A stretch of 64,000 nucleotides of DNA from Qipengyuania aquimaris (GTDB lineage Bacteria; Pseudomonadota; Alphaproteobacteria; Sphingomonadales; Sphingomonadaceae). This document shows, in pieces, positions 38,507 through 49,252 of this stretch (within the stretch, counting starts at the first letter, position 1; each line of letters begins with the position of its first letter). The translations under genes were made by a program, and so were the position numbers. The notes under the pieces are model-generated. The model had not been told where the DNA came from, searched no databases, and saw only the letters and a program-made list of their open reading frames with translations. Location of the stretch: positions 1,392,381 through 1,456,380 of the forward strand of contig NZ_WTYI01000001.1 of assembly GCF_009827445.1 (NCBI RefSeq), given 5' to 3'.

Positions 38507-38536
38507 AGAGGACGCGGTATTGCCCCCGCGTCCTCT
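38507..38536. terminator. Hairpin terminator between convergent genes
   Basis: A perfect 11-bp stem (38507-38517 with 38526-38536) with an 8-base loop, between the SDR gene (+) and pspC (-). There is no clear T tract on either strand, so it may act as a bidirectional or processing site. Confidence 0.7.
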
Positions 38537-38537
38537 G

Positions 38538-38756
38538 TCAGTCTGCGATCAGTCCGATCGCCAGGTAGATCAGGATGAAGCTTCCGAAGCCGAGCAGCGT
38601 TCCCAGGACGAAGCCGACGCGAACCAGCGTGGTGTCGATCCCGAAGTAGCGGCCGATACCGGCGCATACACCCATCATCTTTGCGTTCGTGCGATCCAGT
38701 TTGAAACTGCGGCTGGGGCGCACTGCATTGTCGTCGCGGAATTTCAGGTCGCTCAT
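38538..38756 (-). CDS. pspC: PspC domain protein
   Basis: A 72-residue inner-membrane protein: cytoplasmic N-terminus (..PSRSFKLDRTNAKMMGVCAGIGRYFGID..) and one long hydrophobic segment (VRVGFVLGTLLGFGSFILIYLAIGL). The motif MGVCAGIGRYFGID is diagnostic of PspC, the phage-shock-type envelope stress family. Its start ATG overlaps the stop of a 39-residue gene (ATGA), so the two are translationally coupled. No pspA or pspB is next to it. Confidence 0.9.
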   Translation of the reverse strand: MSDLKFRDDNAVRPSRSFKLDRTNAKMMGVCAGIGRYFGIDTTLVRVGFVLGTLLGFGSFILIYLAIGLIAD

Positions 38757-38872
38757 GCGATCATTCCGGTCGGGGTGGCATAGGCAATGGCGGTGGCGAA
38801 GAAGCCGGCCGAGATCATTACCGAAACGGCAGCGGCCATGACGCGGCTACCGATGTTTTCATTGTCGAACAT
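38753..38872 (-). CDS. 39-residue membrane peptide B, coupled to pspC
   Basis: Found by translating the gap before pspC: 39 residues starting MFDNENIGSRVMAAAVS, with one hydrophobic segment (about 11-31) and ending ATPTGMIA. AAAGGAAAC lies just upstream of the ATG; the stop overlaps the pspC start (ATGA). Size, hydrophobic segment and ending match the second 39-residue gene upstream, so they look like paralogues. The call rests on position, ribosome site and resemblance, not on a known family. Confidence 0.75.
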   Translation of the reverse strand: MFDNENIGSRVMAAAVSVMISAGFFATAIAYATPTGMIA

Positions 38873-38905
38873 AAGATGGTTTCCTTTAAATGGGTGGGCT
38901 GGTGA

Positions 38906-39025
38906 TCAGGCGACGAGGCCGGCGGGCGTGGCGGGGATGATTGCGAAAGCCATGCTGAGTGCCGAAAGGCCAAGTGCGAAGACAGCTGCGAAAGCCTTGT
39001 TGGTGTCGAGTGCGAAAGCGGACAT
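38906..39025 (-). CDS. 39-residue membrane peptide A, first gene before pspC
   Basis: A 39-residue reading frame starting MSAFALDTNKAFAAVFALGL, with one hydrophobic segment (about 11-34) and ending PATPAGLVA. AGGGAG sits just upstream of the ATG. Length and C-terminal pattern (ATP-x-G-x-x-A) equal those of peptide B. The order is peptide A, 33 bp, peptide B, pspC, all on the minus strand. Confidence 0.7.
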   Translation of the reverse strand: MSAFALDTNKAFAAVFALGLSALSMAFAIIPATPAGLVA

Positions 39026-39255
39026 GAGTGATACTCCCTTTGTAATTTCTGCTTCCCTCCGGACCATCCGGGGGACACCAGATTGATTGCAACAGGCGTG
39101 CCAAACTTGAAAAACGGCGGAAATCTGCGGAAGCCCGCTTAATCTGGCAGACAGGTTTCGTTCATCAATCCGAAAGGTTGGGAAATTTCACCAACTATTG
39201 GATTTGGGTAATTTGCTGGCGGCGAGAGAGTGCCCGCGCTAACGCTTTTGGGCCC

Positions 39256-40332
39256 ATGCTCGAGCGCATTTCCCTCACCCAATTCCGCAATCACGCCTCT
39301 ACCAATTTGGAGGAAACGGCGCGGTTCAACCTGCTGGTTGGCGAAAACGGCGCGGGAAAAACCAATGTCCTGGAAGCGCTCTCCCTGCTTGCCCCCGGAC
39401 GCGGCCTGAGGCGTGCGGCGCTGGTCGACATGGTTGCCCACGGCTCGCCGACCGGCTTCGCCATCGGCGCCGATCTCGCGCAGGACGAAGAGCGGGTCCG
39501 GCTCGGCACTTATACGGAAAGCGACAATCCCGGTCGCCGCAAGGTCAGGATCAACGGGGCCGAGGCCACCGCTTCGGCTTTGGGGGAGTGGCTGGCCCTG
39601 ACCTGGCTGACACCTGCGATGGACGGGCTGTTTACAGGCCCTGCCGCCGACCGCAGGCGGTTCATGGACCGCATGGCTCTCGCTTTAGACCCGGCGCACG
39701 CAAGCTATGCTTCGCGCTATGAAGCGGCCCTACGCGAACGCAACCGGCTGCTGGCAGACGACCGCGCGCCGGACAGTTCGTGGCTCGATGCGATCGAGGC
39801 GCAGATGGTCGAACACGGCGGCAGGCTGATTGCAGGGCGGGCCGCGCTGGTCGACACGCTGATGGCCAGCATCGCGCATATGCCTGCCGAACCCTTCGCC
39901 CGCCCTGCCCTCACCTACTCGCCAGGCGGAGCCGACAATCCGGACGCCTTGTCGCAATCCCTATTCGAAAATCGCGTGCGCGACTGCGCAGCCCAGCGCA
40001 CGCTCACCGGCCCGCATCGCGACGAGCTGGAGGTGATCCACGCGGCCAAACGCGTACCCGCGGCGCAAAGTTCGACCGGCGAACAGAAGGCCATGCTGGT
40101 CGCCATCACGCTCGCCCACGCTGGGTTGGCAGCCAAGGGGCGCAGTGGCATCCTGTTGCTGGACGAAGTCGCCGCCCATCTCGATCCGATCCGGCGCGCA
40201 GCCCTGTTCGACCAACTCGCCGCCAGCGGGGCGCAGGTTTGGATGACGGGTACCGAACTCGCACCCTTCGAGGCAATCGCGCCGCAAGCCGCCACCTGGC
40301 GGGTCGAAGGCGGCGAGGTCACGCGAATCTAG
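39256..40332 (+). CDS. recF: DNA replication and repair protein RecF
   Basis: SMC-like ATPase that recognises gapped DNA and helps load RecA. The 358-residue product has MLERISLTQFRNHAS at its start, the P-loop GENGAGKT at about 29-36, the TGPHRDEL segment and the ABC-type signature with STGEQKAMLVAI and LLLDEVAAHLD. ATG 39256 is chosen; the frame is open upstream (to 39178) but gives no conserved residues. Its stop shares CTAG with the convergent tesA. Confidence 0.95.
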   Translation: MLERISLTQFRNHASTNLEETARFNLLVGENGAGKTNVLEALSLLAPGRGLRRAALVDMVAHGSPTGFAIGADLAQDEERVRLGTYTESDNPGRRKVRINGAEATASALGEWLALTWLTPAMDGLFTGPAADRRRFMDRMALALDPAHASYASRYEAALRERNRLLADDRAPDSSWLDAIEAQMVEHGGRLIAGRAALVDTLMASIAHMPAEPFARPALTYSPGGADNPDALSQSLFENRVRDCAAQRTLTGPHRDELEVIHAAKRVPAAQSSTGEQKAMLVAITLAHAGLAAKGRSGILLLDEVAAHLDPIRRAALFDQLAASGAQVWMTGTELAPFEAIAPQAATWRVEGGEVTRI

Positions 40333-41030
40333 TCCGTAGCAGGAATAGCCGCTTCGATCCGATCCACGGTCGCCTCCACCAGGCGATCGATGCCTTCGGT
40401 CGTGGGATGGATGCGGTCATCCTGGAAGAGCGAGGGATCCTGGTAGATGCTCTCGAGCCAGAAGGGCACGAGCGTCGCGCCATATTCCTCTGCCAGCTCG
40501 GGATAGAGGTTGTCGAAGTCCTGCTGGTATTCCGGCCCATAATTGGGAGGAGCACGCATCCCCATCAGCACGACGGGAATATCGCGATTGCGCAATTCGC
40601 CCAGCATGCTTTCGAAATTGGCACGGGTCTGGTCGGGAGAAAGCCCGCGCAGCATGTCGTTGCCGCCCAGTTCGAGGAGAACGAGGTCCGGCTTCACGTC
40701 CTGCGCATCGAGCGCGAAAGCGAGGCGTTTCGCGCCTGCACCGCTCGTTTCGCCCGATACCGCAGCGTTGACCATCTGCGCGTTGATGCCGCGTTCGCGC
40801 AGCGCCCTTTCGAGGTCTGTCGGGTAGCTGTTCTCCAAGCCCACGCCATAGCCTGCGAACAGGCTGTCTCCGAAGGCGAGGATGTGGCGTTCGGGGCCCG
40901 CCACCTCGATCGTCTCGGCATTCGGAGCGGCAGCGCTCGTATCCTCTGTCCGATCGACCGTCTCCGCCTCGCTGCCACAGGCGGCAAGGGACAGGGCGGC
41001 GGCAAGCATCGACAAACTACGCAGAACCAT
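40329..41030 (-). CDS. tesA: Arylesterase / TesA-type SGNH hydrolase, lipoprotein
   Basis: A 233-residue exported SGNH esterase. Lipobox LAAC with Cys18; linker rich in Asp/Ala; then block I FGDSLFAGYG with nucleophile Ser56, block III GGND, and block V DRIHPTTEG with the catalytic Asp/His. This is the acyl-CoA thioesterase I/lysophospholipase family. Divergent from ybbA/ybbP, the same arrangement as E. coli tesA-ybbAP. Unlike E. coli TesA, it is predicted to be membrane-anchored by lipid. Confidence 0.9.
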   Translation of the reverse strand: MVLRSLSMLAAALSLAACGSEAETVDRTEDTSAAAPNAETIEVAGPERHILAFGDSLFAGYGVGLENSYPTDLERALRERGINAQMVNAAVSGETSGAGAKRLAFALDAQDVKPDLVLLELGGNDMLRGLSPDQTRANFESMLGELRNRDIPVVLMGMRAPPNYGPEYQQDFDNLYPELAEEYGATLVPFWLESIYQDPSLFQDDRIHPTTEGIDRLVEATVDRIEAAIPATD

Positions 41031-41077
41031 CGGCGGACTTCCTTGAGAGTTGCTGTGCCATCTGCCATCGCAGCCGC

Positions 41078-41767
41078 GTGACCACTTCTCAAGATGCGAT
41101 TTGCGCTCGCGACCTGCGCCTCACCCTCGGCTCCACCCAAGCCCCTGTCGAAATCCTCAAGGGGCTGGATCTCACCATCAAGCATGGCGAGACCGTTGCC
41201 CTGCTTGGTCCGTCCGGATCGGGCAAGAGCTCGCTCATGGCGGTTCTGTCGGGGCTGGAACGCGCGACAAGCGGCACGCTGAGCGTCGCGGGGCAGGACT
41301 TCGCGGCGATGGACGAGGACGACCTTGCCCGTGCGCGCCGCGGCCGCATCGGCATCGTGCTGCAGGCATTTCACCTCCTTCCGACGATGACCGCGCTTGA
41401 AAACGTAGCGACACCGATGGAACTGGCCGGCCAAAGCGATGCGCAGGAGCGCGCCAAGGCGGAACTGGAAGCAGTCGGTCTTGGCCACCGGCTAGATCAC
41501 TACCCGCAGCAGCTTTCCGGCGGAGAGCAACAGCGCGTGGCAATCGCCCGCGCCATCGCTTCGCGCCCCGACCTCATTTTTGCAGACGAACCGACCGGAA
41601 ATCTCGATGCGGCAACGGGGCACGAGATCGTGGAACTCCTGTTCGCCCGCCGGGCCGAAACCGGCGCCACGCTGCTGGTTATCACCCATGACCCCGAACT
41701 TGCCGATCATTGCGAGCGCGTCCTGACGCTTGGTGACGGTCGCATTGCGAGCGATACCGCCGCATGA
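41078..41767 (+). CDS. ybbA: ABC transporter ATP-binding protein (YbbA/LolD-type)
   Basis: A 229-residue ATPase of an FtsX-type exporter. P-loop GPSGSGKS at 44-51, Q-loop VLQAFHLLPTM, signature LSGGEQQRVAIARAI and Walker B LIFADEPTGNLD are intact. GTG 41078 starts it; the stop overlaps the ATG of the permease (ATGA). Its partner is the next gene. Confidence 0.92.
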   Translation: MTTSQDAICARDLRLTLGSTQAPVEILKGLDLTIKHGETVALLGPSGSGKSSLMAVLSGLERATSGTLSVAGQDFAAMDEDDLARARRGRIGIVLQAFHLLPTMTALENVATPMELAGQSDAQERAKAELEAVGLGHRLDHYPQQLSGGEQQRVAIARAIASRPDLIFADEPTGNLDAATGHEIVELLFARRAETGATLLVITHDPELADHCERVLTLGDGRIASDTAA

Positions 41768-44271
41768 GCTGGTCGACCGCCTGGCGGATCGCCCGACGCG
41801 ATCTCAATGCCCGTTTCAAGGGCCTGCGCCTGCTGCTGGTATGCATCTTCCTCGGCACTGCAGCCCTCGCCGCAATCGGAACGTTAACTGCCGCAATCGA
41901 ACGCGAACTGGCAGCCAATGGCCAGCAATTCCTCGGCGGTGACCTGCAGGTCGAGCTGTGGCAGCGTTCACTGAACGCCGAAGAGCGTGCGGCTCTGGAA
42001 GAACTCGGCACGGTATCGGCGGGCACGCGGCTGCAAGCCATGGCGCGCAAGGACGACAATGCCGCGCCCATCGAATTGAAAGCGGTGGACGAACTTTACC
42101 CGCTTTACGGCAAGCTTGTCATCCAAGGCGGGCGTGAAGTCACCGCACCTAGCGGCAATAAGGCCTATATTGCGCCTGGCGCAGCCGACCGGCTCGGGCT
42201 CGAGACTGGCGACACCTTCCTGATCGGCACAGAGACCCTGGAGGTCGCGGGCATCATCGCCGATGAACCCGACCGGCTTGGCGAAGGGTTCCAGCTTGGC
42301 CCGACCATCATCGTCGCCGAAGACGTTCCGGAGCGTGCCGGATTGCTCGCCCCCGGTGCCATGTACCAGAGCAAGACGCGGGTCGCTTTCGACACATCCC
42401 GCGACCTGGAATCGGTGGAAGAAGACCTCGAGGCGCGTTTCCCCGAGGCGGGTCTCGATATCGACACTGCCGACCGCGCGGCCCCTGGCACCGACCGTTT
42501 CGTCAGCCGGATGAGCGAATTCCTGACCCTAGTCGGCCTTGCGGCATTGGTGATTGCAGGGATCGGTATCGGCGGAGGCGTCTCATCCTATCTCGACGCG
42601 CGGCGCCAGTCCGTGGCTACCCTCAAGATCCTCGGTGCGACTAGCCGCGACATCGCGCGCATCTATGCTTTGCAGATATTTGCAGCCGCTGCGGTTGGCA
42701 GCATTGCCGGGCTCGCGGTCGGCGTTGCCGTCGTGCCGCTCCTCGCAACGGCGCTGGAAGGATTGTTGCCGGTCGATACGGGCTTCGTCATAGATCCGGG
42801 CGCCCTGCTCCTCGCCTCGGCCTATGGCCTCCTCGTCGCGCTTGTCTTCGCAGCCCCGCCGTTGATGCGGGCAAGGCATTTCCCTGCGATGGCGCTAATG
42901 CGCTCGAACATCGCCCCGCTGGCGCGCGATCGATCTGCTTTGTTCGTGGTGATCGCGGGTCTTGCAGCAATCGTCGGCCTTGCGCTCGTGACGGCCAGCC
43001 AGCCCCTTCTTTCCGGCGGTTTCCTCCTTGGTGCGGCAGTGGTCCTGGCCCTACTGGCGCTGCTGGGATGGGCCATTCGCAAGATTGCCGCTGCCCTGCC
43101 GCGTCCAACCAGCCCCATCGCCCGCACGGCATTGGCCAATATCTATCGCCCCGGTTCCAGCACTGGTGCGCTGGTCACCGCGCTGGGCTTCGGCCTTGCT
43201 TCCTTCGTCCTTCTGGCGGCGGTGCAAAGCGCCATCGATGGCAATATCGAGAAACGCGTCCCGGCACAGGCACCGGACTATTTCGTGCTCGACGTGCCGC
43301 GCGAACAGGAAGAACGCTTCAGCGAACTGATCCTGCAGACGGACCCGGACGCCGAGATCCGGACCGTTCCCGCGCTGCGCGGTTCTGTCCTCGCCTTCGG
43401 ATCCGAAGGCAACATGACGCGGACATCCGAGCTCGAGGAAATCCCCGATGGTGCGTGGGCCCTTCGCGGCGAACGCGGCCTGACCTATGCCGACGCGGTT
43501 CCCCCCGGAAACAACCTGACCGAAGGGCAATGGTGGGACGCGACATATGGTGGCCCGCCACTGGTCTCGATCGACGAGGAATTCGCGCAGGCAGCAGGCC
43601 TAGGGATCGGCGACCGGCTGACCTTCGGCGTGCTGGGCGTCGAGGTGGAAACCCAGATCGCGAGCCTTCGCCAGGTCGACTGGGAAAGCATGGGCTTCAA
43701 TTACGTCTTCGTGCTCAGCCCCAATGCCTTGGAAAACACGCCGCACAATCTGGCGGCAACCGTCGAGCTTGCCGAAGGCACGCCGACCGGCCCGCTGCTC
43801 CAAGCGCTGGTGCGCGAATTGCCTTCCACCTCGGTGATCGAGGTCGGCGGCGTCCTCCAGCAGGCACGAACAATCCTCGAACAGGTCGGGCTGGCGACGC
43901 TGGCTGCAGCGAGTGTGGCGGTTCTTGCCGGTCTCGCCGTACTTCTCGGCGCGATCGCAGCGGCGCGGGCCTCGCGGACCTATGACACGGTAGTCTTGCG
44001 CGTGCTTGGTGCAGACAGGCGTCAGGTGTTGGTCATGCAGCTGATCGAATACGCCCTGCTCGCAAGTGCGCTCGCTGTCGTGGCGCTTGGCCTTGGCAGC
44101 CTTACCGCATGGCTCGTCGTGACGCAGCTGTTCGAATTCGACTGGCTACCCGACTGGACCGAGGTCCTGTTGGTGCTTGGGCTTGGTCTGGCGACCGTCC
44201 TGGTCTTTGCCGTGGGTGGCTCGTTGCCCCTGCTGAGGGCCAAACCTGCACAGGCTCTGAGGGCGCTCTAA
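41764..44271 (+). CDS. ybbP: ABC transporter permease with FtsX domains (YbbP-type)
   Basis: An 835-residue inner-membrane protein with two FtsX-like units. Each has membrane segments around large periplasmic domains: the first at about 20-45 and 250-365, the second at about 400-480 and 710-830. It resembles E. coli YbbP and LolC/E-type mechanotransmission transporters. It is coupled to ybbA and divergent from tesA. Substrate not known; a role in envelope lipid handling is plausible from the tesA neighbour. Confidence 0.9.
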   Translation: MSWSTAWRIARRDLNARFKGLRLLLVCIFLGTAALAAIGTLTAAIERELAANGQQFLGGDLQVELWQRSLNAEERAALEELGTVSAGTRLQAMARKDDNAAPIELKAVDELYPLYGKLVIQGGREVTAPSGNKAYIAPGAADRLGLETGDTFLIGTETLEVAGIIADEPDRLGEGFQLGPTIIVAEDVPERAGLLAPGAMYQSKTRVAFDTSRDLESVEEDLEARFPEAGLDIDTADRAAPGTDRFVSRMSEFLTLVGLAALVIAGIGIGGGVSSYLDARRQSVATLKILGATSRDIARIYALQIFAAAAVGSIAGLAVGVAVVPLLATALEGLLPVDTGFVIDPGALLLASAYGLLVALVFAAPPLMRARHFPAMALMRSNIAPLARDRSALFVVIAGLAAIVGLALVTASQPLLSGGFLLGAAVVLALLALLGWAIRKIAAALPRPTSPIARTALANIYRPGSSTGALVTALGFGLASFVLLAAVQSAIDGNIEKRVPAQAPDYFVLDVPREQEERFSELILQTDPDAEIRTVPALRGSVLAFGSEGNMTRTSELEEIPDGAWALRGERGLTYADAVPPGNNLTEGQWWDATYGGPPLVSIDEEFAQAAGLGIGDRLTFGVLGVEVETQIASLRQVDWESMGFNYVFVLSPNALENTPHNLAATVELAEGTPTGPLLQALVRELPSTSVIEVGGVLQQARTILEQVGLATLAAASVAVLAGLAVLLGAIAAARASRTYDTVVLRVLGADRRQVLVMQLIEYALLASALAVVALGLGSLTAWLVVTQLFEFDWLPDWTEVLLVLGLGLATVLVFAVGGSLPLLRAKPAQALRAL

Positions 44272-44277
44272 AAGAAA

Positions 44278-44301
44278 ATCCCCCGCTCTGAGGCGGGGGA
44301 T
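44278..44301 (+). terminator. Hairpin after ybbP
   Basis: A 9-bp stem (44278-44286 with 44293-44301) and 6-base loop, 7 bp after the ybbP stop, not followed by a T tract. Probable transcript-end structure or weak terminator. Confidence 0.6.
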
Positions 44302-44434
44302 CAAGGCTGGGTCAGTCAGGGGACAAACCCTCGGGTCGCAAGAGCCCTTATAACCCGGCTTCGGTTTCATTTCCGCGACATCAATGGTTGCGTCCCGCAA
44401 CGGGACCCGGTGCGCGCGAAGGGTAAACGGCACG

Positions 44435-44459
44435 AAAAAGGGGGCCCGAAAGCCCCCTT
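44435..44459 (-). terminator. Terminator of the TonB receptor gene
   Basis: On the minus strand AAGGGGGC and GCCCCCTT form an 8-bp stem (44452-44459 and 44438-44445) with a 6-base loop and end in TTTTT. It lies 28 bp after the receptor stop. Confidence 0.88.
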
Positions 44460-44487
44460 CTCCATATTTGGTTGGATTGCTCGCCGC

Positions 44488-47160
44488 TTAGAAGCGGAAG
44501 CGTACCACGCCGCCGTAGGTGCGCGGAGCGCTCGGGTAACCAGAGATCGATCCTTCCTGAGCAACGCTCGGGAACAGGGTACCGATGTACTGATCGTTCA
44601 GCAGGTTACGTGCCCACAGGCCGAATTCTAGCCCGTTCTCCATCGAGAAGGTCGTCGACGCGTTCACGAGGTTGATTTCGCGACGATAATCGCGAGCAAC
44701 CGCACGCGCAGCCTCGTCGGAGCCGAAGCCGCCGATAGCGTTGAGGATCTGCGTGTTGCTGGTGTGGTTGTAGTCCAGGCGGGTGATCAGGCGATTACCC
44801 GACAGGCCGAATTCATGCGTGTAAGTCGCCGAAGTGGCGATGTTCCACGAAGGAATACCAGCGGGGCGCTGTCCCGAAAGGTCACCTGCCGGACCGTCGA
44901 CGAAGCTGTCGAACAGCGGGTCGAGGTGGGTCACGGCGAAGGTCAGGACCAGCGGGTCGACCGGATTGATCGTCGTGTCGAACTCGAAACCGCGAACCGA
45001 CTGCTTACCAGCATTCGTTAGCTGGAAGCCGGTGCCGGTGAACAGGAAGTCCTGGAAACCTTCGAGCGACTGGTCGAACACGGCAAGGTTGAAGCCCATG
45101 CGGTCGAACTGTGCCTTGAGGCCGATTTCCCACACTTCCGCTTCTTCCGGACCCGCGAAGCGCGAACCGGTGGTCAGGTTCGGCACGGCAAGGCCGCCAT
45201 TCAGGATCGGCGAGGACGGTGCCAGGATCTGGCTGCCGAACGGACCCGGAATGTAGTCACCGAACGCCGGGCGCGAATCGCGCGACAGGTTGACCGAGCT
45301 GGCTTTGAAGCCGGTGGCGTAGCTGATGTACGCATTCAGGTCCTGCGTGACGTCGTAGGCGAGACGCAGCGTGTACGAGAAGTCGTCGTCACGTGTGCGT
45401 CCGTCTTCTACCGAGTTCGGCAGGTCGACGAAGGGCGGCTGGAACTGGAATGCCTGCAGGCCGAGCAGCGGGTTACAAGGAGCCGGCGCGGCCGGGTTGC
45501 ATTCCGTCGTCGCCACGGCAGCGATCTGCTGGAAGATCGGTGCGGTCGTCGCGCCCGTCGCGAAGCCCTGGATCACGGTCGGAGTCACATCTGCAGGCGA
45601 AATGCCGAGCGCGCCTGCGATCTGGCCGACAATGACGGCATCCACGAGGTTCACGTTCGCAAGCGGGTCATAGGAGACCTGGCTGAGGGCGAAGTCCTTC
45701 TCGTCGTCGGTGTAGTTGAAACCGGCGGTGAGGACGAGACCTTCGAACGGCTCGAAGTCCACCTGGCCGAAGATCGACCACGCCTTGTTGTCCATCGAAT
45801 AGCTTTCGCTGGTCAGCAGCGGCGTATTGAAGATGCTGTTCTGCGGCAGGCCGAGCGCACCTTCGATGGTGTTGAACGAGAACGTCGGATCCTGGGCGAT
45901 GAAGGCACCGAGGAATTCACCGTAGCCACGGAAGTCCGAACCGGTCTGCAGTTCGCTTTCCTGGTTGATGCTCTCGTCGAAGTAATAACCGCCGAGCAGG
46001 AAGTTGAACGGGCCGTCGAAATCGGACGACAGGCGCAGTTCCTGGGTGAAGGTCTGGACGTCCTGGGCGCGAACTTCGCTGGCGAGGTCGGCGCTGGTGA
46101 AGTCGATGTCCTGGTCGAAGAAGTTCTCGAGCTCGCGATAGGCCGTGATCGAAGTCACGGTCAGCGCACCGACATTCCAGTCGGCCTGCAGCGAAACGCC
46201 GTAGTTGTCCACTTCGTTGACCGGCTCGCGGTTCAGGTAGGTGTCGTAGCTGAACAGGTTTTCCGGATCGATCGCACCACCGAGGGCGAAGATCGCTGCG
46301 CCGGTCGGACCGTTGCGGATATTACCGACAGTACAGCAGATTTCGTCGATCCGGCTGTAGTCGCCGATCAGGCGGAACTTGAGGTCGGCACTCGGTTCGA
46401 ACAGCAGCTGGCCGCGAGCGGACCAGCGATTGCGGTCGTTGAGGTCGGCATCAAGGTTGACGATCTGGCCGTAACCGTCGCGCTTGTTGTAAGAACCGTC
46501 GATCGAGAAGGCGAGATTTTCGCCGATCGGGCCGGTCAGGTCACCCTTGACGATGATCTGGTTGAGGTTGCCGTAGACGGCTTCGACGCTGCCGCCGAGT
46601 TCGTACTGCGGTTCGCGGGTTACAACCGAGATGACACCAGCCGAGGCGTTCTTGCCGAACAGGGTCGACTGGGGACCACGAAGGACTTCGATACGCTGAA
46701 CGTTGGCGAGATCCGAGAGAGCGCCAGCCGTACGCGAACGGAAGACGCCGTCGATGAAGACACCGACCGACGGCTCGAGACCGAAGTTGTTCGCGCCGTT
46801 ACCGAAGCCACGGATGAAGAAAGTGGTGTTCGAGGAGCTCTGCAGCTGGCTGACACGCAGCGAGGGAGCGACCGTCTGGAGATCGAGAACGTCGCGGATC
46901 TGCGCCTGCTCGATCACTTCGCCCGAAGTAACCGAAACCGAAACCGGGACTTCCTGCAGCGTTTGTTCACGCTTGGTTGCAGTCACAACGATGACGTTGC
47001 CCATGTCCTGTTCTTCGGTCTCGAGCGCCATTTCATCGGCGTCGGGCTCCGCTACTTCCTGGTCCTGCGCGACGGCAGCGCCGGGCAGCGTAATTGCTGC
47101 AGCACCTGCCAGCAGGGCGGTACGAACGGCCGCTTTCCGGCCGAAACGATTGAAATTCAT
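44488..47160 (-). CDS. TonB-dependent outer-membrane receptor
   Basis: An 890-residue active transporter. Signal peptide about 1-32 (ending AAVAQ), a TonB-box-like GNVIVVTATKRE (about 53-64), the plug domain (about 65-190: QEVPVSVSV, RGPQSTLFGKNASAGVISVVTREP), then a long beta-barrel ending GGVVRFRF with C-terminal Phe as required by the BAM system. No substrate can be read. GAGAGAGGA precedes the ATG. It stands alone with a 256-bp intergenic region upstream, shared with typA. Confidence 0.95.
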   Translation of the reverse strand: MNFNRFGRKAAVRTALLAGAAAITLPGAAVAQDQEVAEPDADEMALETEEQDMGNVIVVTATKREQTLQEVPVSVSVTSGEVIEQAQIRDVLDLQTVAPSLRVSQLQSSSNTTFFIRGFGNGANNFGLEPSVGVFIDGVFRSRTAGALSDLANVQRIEVLRGPQSTLFGKNASAGVISVVTREPQYELGGSVEAVYGNLNQIIVKGDLTGPIGENLAFSIDGSYNKRDGYGQIVNLDADLNDRNRWSARGQLLFEPSADLKFRLIGDYSRIDEICCTVGNIRNGPTGAAIFALGGAIDPENLFSYDTYLNREPVNEVDNYGVSLQADWNVGALTVTSITAYRELENFFDQDIDFTSADLASEVRAQDVQTFTQELRLSSDFDGPFNFLLGGYYFDESINQESELQTGSDFRGYGEFLGAFIAQDPTFSFNTIEGALGLPQNSIFNTPLLTSESYSMDNKAWSIFGQVDFEPFEGLVLTAGFNYTDDEKDFALSQVSYDPLANVNLVDAVIVGQIAGALGISPADVTPTVIQGFATGATTAPIFQQIAAVATTECNPAAPAPCNPLLGLQAFQFQPPFVDLPNSVEDGRTRDDDFSYTLRLAYDVTQDLNAYISYATGFKASSVNLSRDSRPAFGDYIPGPFGSQILAPSSPILNGGLAVPNLTTGSRFAGPEEAEVWEIGLKAQFDRMGFNLAVFDQSLEGFQDFLFTGTGFQLTNAGKQSVRGFEFDTTINPVDPLVLTFAVTHLDPLFDSFVDGPAGDLSGQRPAGIPSWNIATSATYTHEFGLSGNRLITRLDYNHTSNTQILNAIGGFGSDEAARAVARDYRREINLVNASTTFSMENGLEFGLWARNLLNDQYIGTLFPSVAQEGSISGYPSAPRTYGGVVRFRF

Positions 47161-47255
47161 GAATAATCCTCTCTCAAAACCACAATTTGGTCGGCTGCGT
47201 AGTCCCCACAGTCACGCAAGCTGGTTGCGGAATTATTGCGCCAGTCGTTTCCATA

Positions 47256-47326
47256 CAAGCATTTAGCGCTGCGGTTCGCGTGCGTAAGAACGGGTGTGTT
47301 GTTTGAGTCACACTCTCAAATGCTTG
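47256..47326. repeat. 9-bp inverted repeat in the receptor/typA intergenic region
   Basis: CAAGCATTT at 47256-47264 and AAATGCTTG at 47318-47326 are perfect reverse complements, 53 bp apart. Between them is a GTGTG/CACAC pair (47294-47298 and 47309-47313) enclosing GAGTC (47305-47309), a possible CcrM methylation site. The position between divergent promoters suggests an operator. Confidence 0.55.
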
Positions 47327-47416
47327 CCGCATTGCAGCATCTAAGCTAGGGGCGCGCACGAATTGGCAGAGCCGAATCCGCGCCAGCCGCTCCGATACCC
47401 TTACGAAAGCAAAATC

Positions 47417-49237
<1,821 letters not shown>

Positions 49238-49252
49238 CCTGCAACAACCACG

